DNA from: an uncultured Bilophila sp.
GTDB taxonomy: Bacteria; Desulfobacterota; Desulfovibrionia; Desulfovibrionales; Desulfovibrionaceae
Reading direction: 5' to 3'
Length of the DNA stretch: 7,831 nt
Assembly (NCBI GenBank): GCA_959604115.1
Contig: CAUHBW010000176.1
Location: 1 to 7,831, forward strand
Every line of letters starts with the position of its first letter. Position 1 is the first letter of the stretch. Of this stretch, positions 7,531 to 7,831 are shown piece by piece. The position numbers were made by a program, and so were the translations under genes. A model generated the notes under the pieces. That model had not been told where the DNA came from. It saw only the letters and a list, made by a program, of their open reading frames with translations, and searched no databases.

Positions 7531-7831
7531 ATGAACCTGAGCGTTCGCAAGGCCCGTATGGGCGATATCCGGGCCATCCACGCCCTTTTGATGACGAGTT
7601 CCGCCGACGGCCTGCTGTTGCCGCGTTCCCTGACCGATCTGTACGGTCACCTGCGCGACTTCTTCGTCGTGGAGGGCGACGGGGCCACCGTCGGCTGCGG
7701 GGCCCTGTCCATCATTTGGGAGAACATGGCCGAAGTGCGCTCACTGGCTGTGGCCGCCCATGCGCGCCGGAAGGGATGCGGTCGGCTTATTGTGGAAGCC
7801 TGCATCGCCGAAGCCCGCGAGCTGGACATCC
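7531..7831 (+). CDS. GNAT-family N-acetyltransferase, ArgA-like, 5' part only
   Basis: An open frame of 100 complete codons running off the window. It begins like a GNAT acetyltransferase that uses acetyl-CoA: VRKARMGDIRAIHALL forms the first strand and helix, then LLLPRSLTDLYGHLRDFFV (about residues 28-46), a central GCGALSIIWENMAEVRSLAV stretch (about 55-74) and the acetyl-CoA pyrophosphate-binding signature RRKGCG (79-84, R/QxxGxG). The LLLPRSL...LRDFFV pattern recalls short ArgA-type N-acetylglutamate synthases, the first step of arginine synthesis, found as stand-alone GNAT proteins; this specific role is inference. Start ATG 7531 has GGGAGG six bases upstream. It follows a terminator, so it may have its own promoter, but I see no clear one in the 101-base gap. 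Confidence 0.85.
   Translation, partial: MNLSVRKARMGDIRAIHALLMTSSADGLLLPRSLTDLYGHLRDFFVVEGDGATVGCGALSIIWENMAEVRSLAVAAHARRKGCGRLIVEACIAEARELDI

Overview
The window is GC-rich, gene-dense bacterial DNA that looks like the chromosome of a sulfate-reducing Desulfovibrio-type bacterium (Desulfovibrionaceae). The evidence is an RpoH-type sigma factor with a 'FQRRW' variant of region 2, a short B12-dependent methionine synthase without its C-terminal reactivation domain, and a short ArgA-like GNAT gene. The taxonomic guess is inference from protein style; no marker RNA is present.

Layout: two transcription units diverge from a 294-base region (4225-4518). To the left, on the minus strand, run rpoH (heat-shock sigma factor), a large TPR-repeat lipoprotein, a second lipoprotein with a LolB/LolA-like pattern, and a small coiled-coil protein. 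The last three are tightly packed: an ATGA overlap (1190-1193) and a TGATG overlap (387) indicate translational coupling. To the right, on the plus strand, run metH (GTG start, strong Shine-Dalgarno), a secreted TlpA/ResA-like thioredoxin 16 bases downstream, a convincing intrinsic terminator (7438-7474), and the first 100 codons of a GNAT acetyltransferase cut by the window edge.

How the genes fit together: the left unit combines a stress sigma factor with two probable outer-membrane lipoproteins and suggests a link between stress response and envelope maintenance. The right unit is methyl transfer to homocysteine followed by a periplasmic thiol-disulfide protein; the second gene has no obvious direct role in the first reaction.

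No mobile element, CRISPR array, tRNA or rRNA is visible, and I see no clear new multi-gene system. The most interesting signals are regulatory: (i) the metH leader, with a 16-base perfect palindrome beside the ribosome-binding site, a third copy of its half-site upstream and a GC-rich hairpin between them, which could form two exclusive structures; (ii) a long two-part hairpin in the rpoH leader; (iii) the leader of the acetyltransferase gene, where the terminator loop is complementary to downstream sequence and a small hairpin covers the Shine-Dalgarno. Protein-level oddities are the missing MetH reactivation domain and the long acidic N-terminal extension of RpoH.
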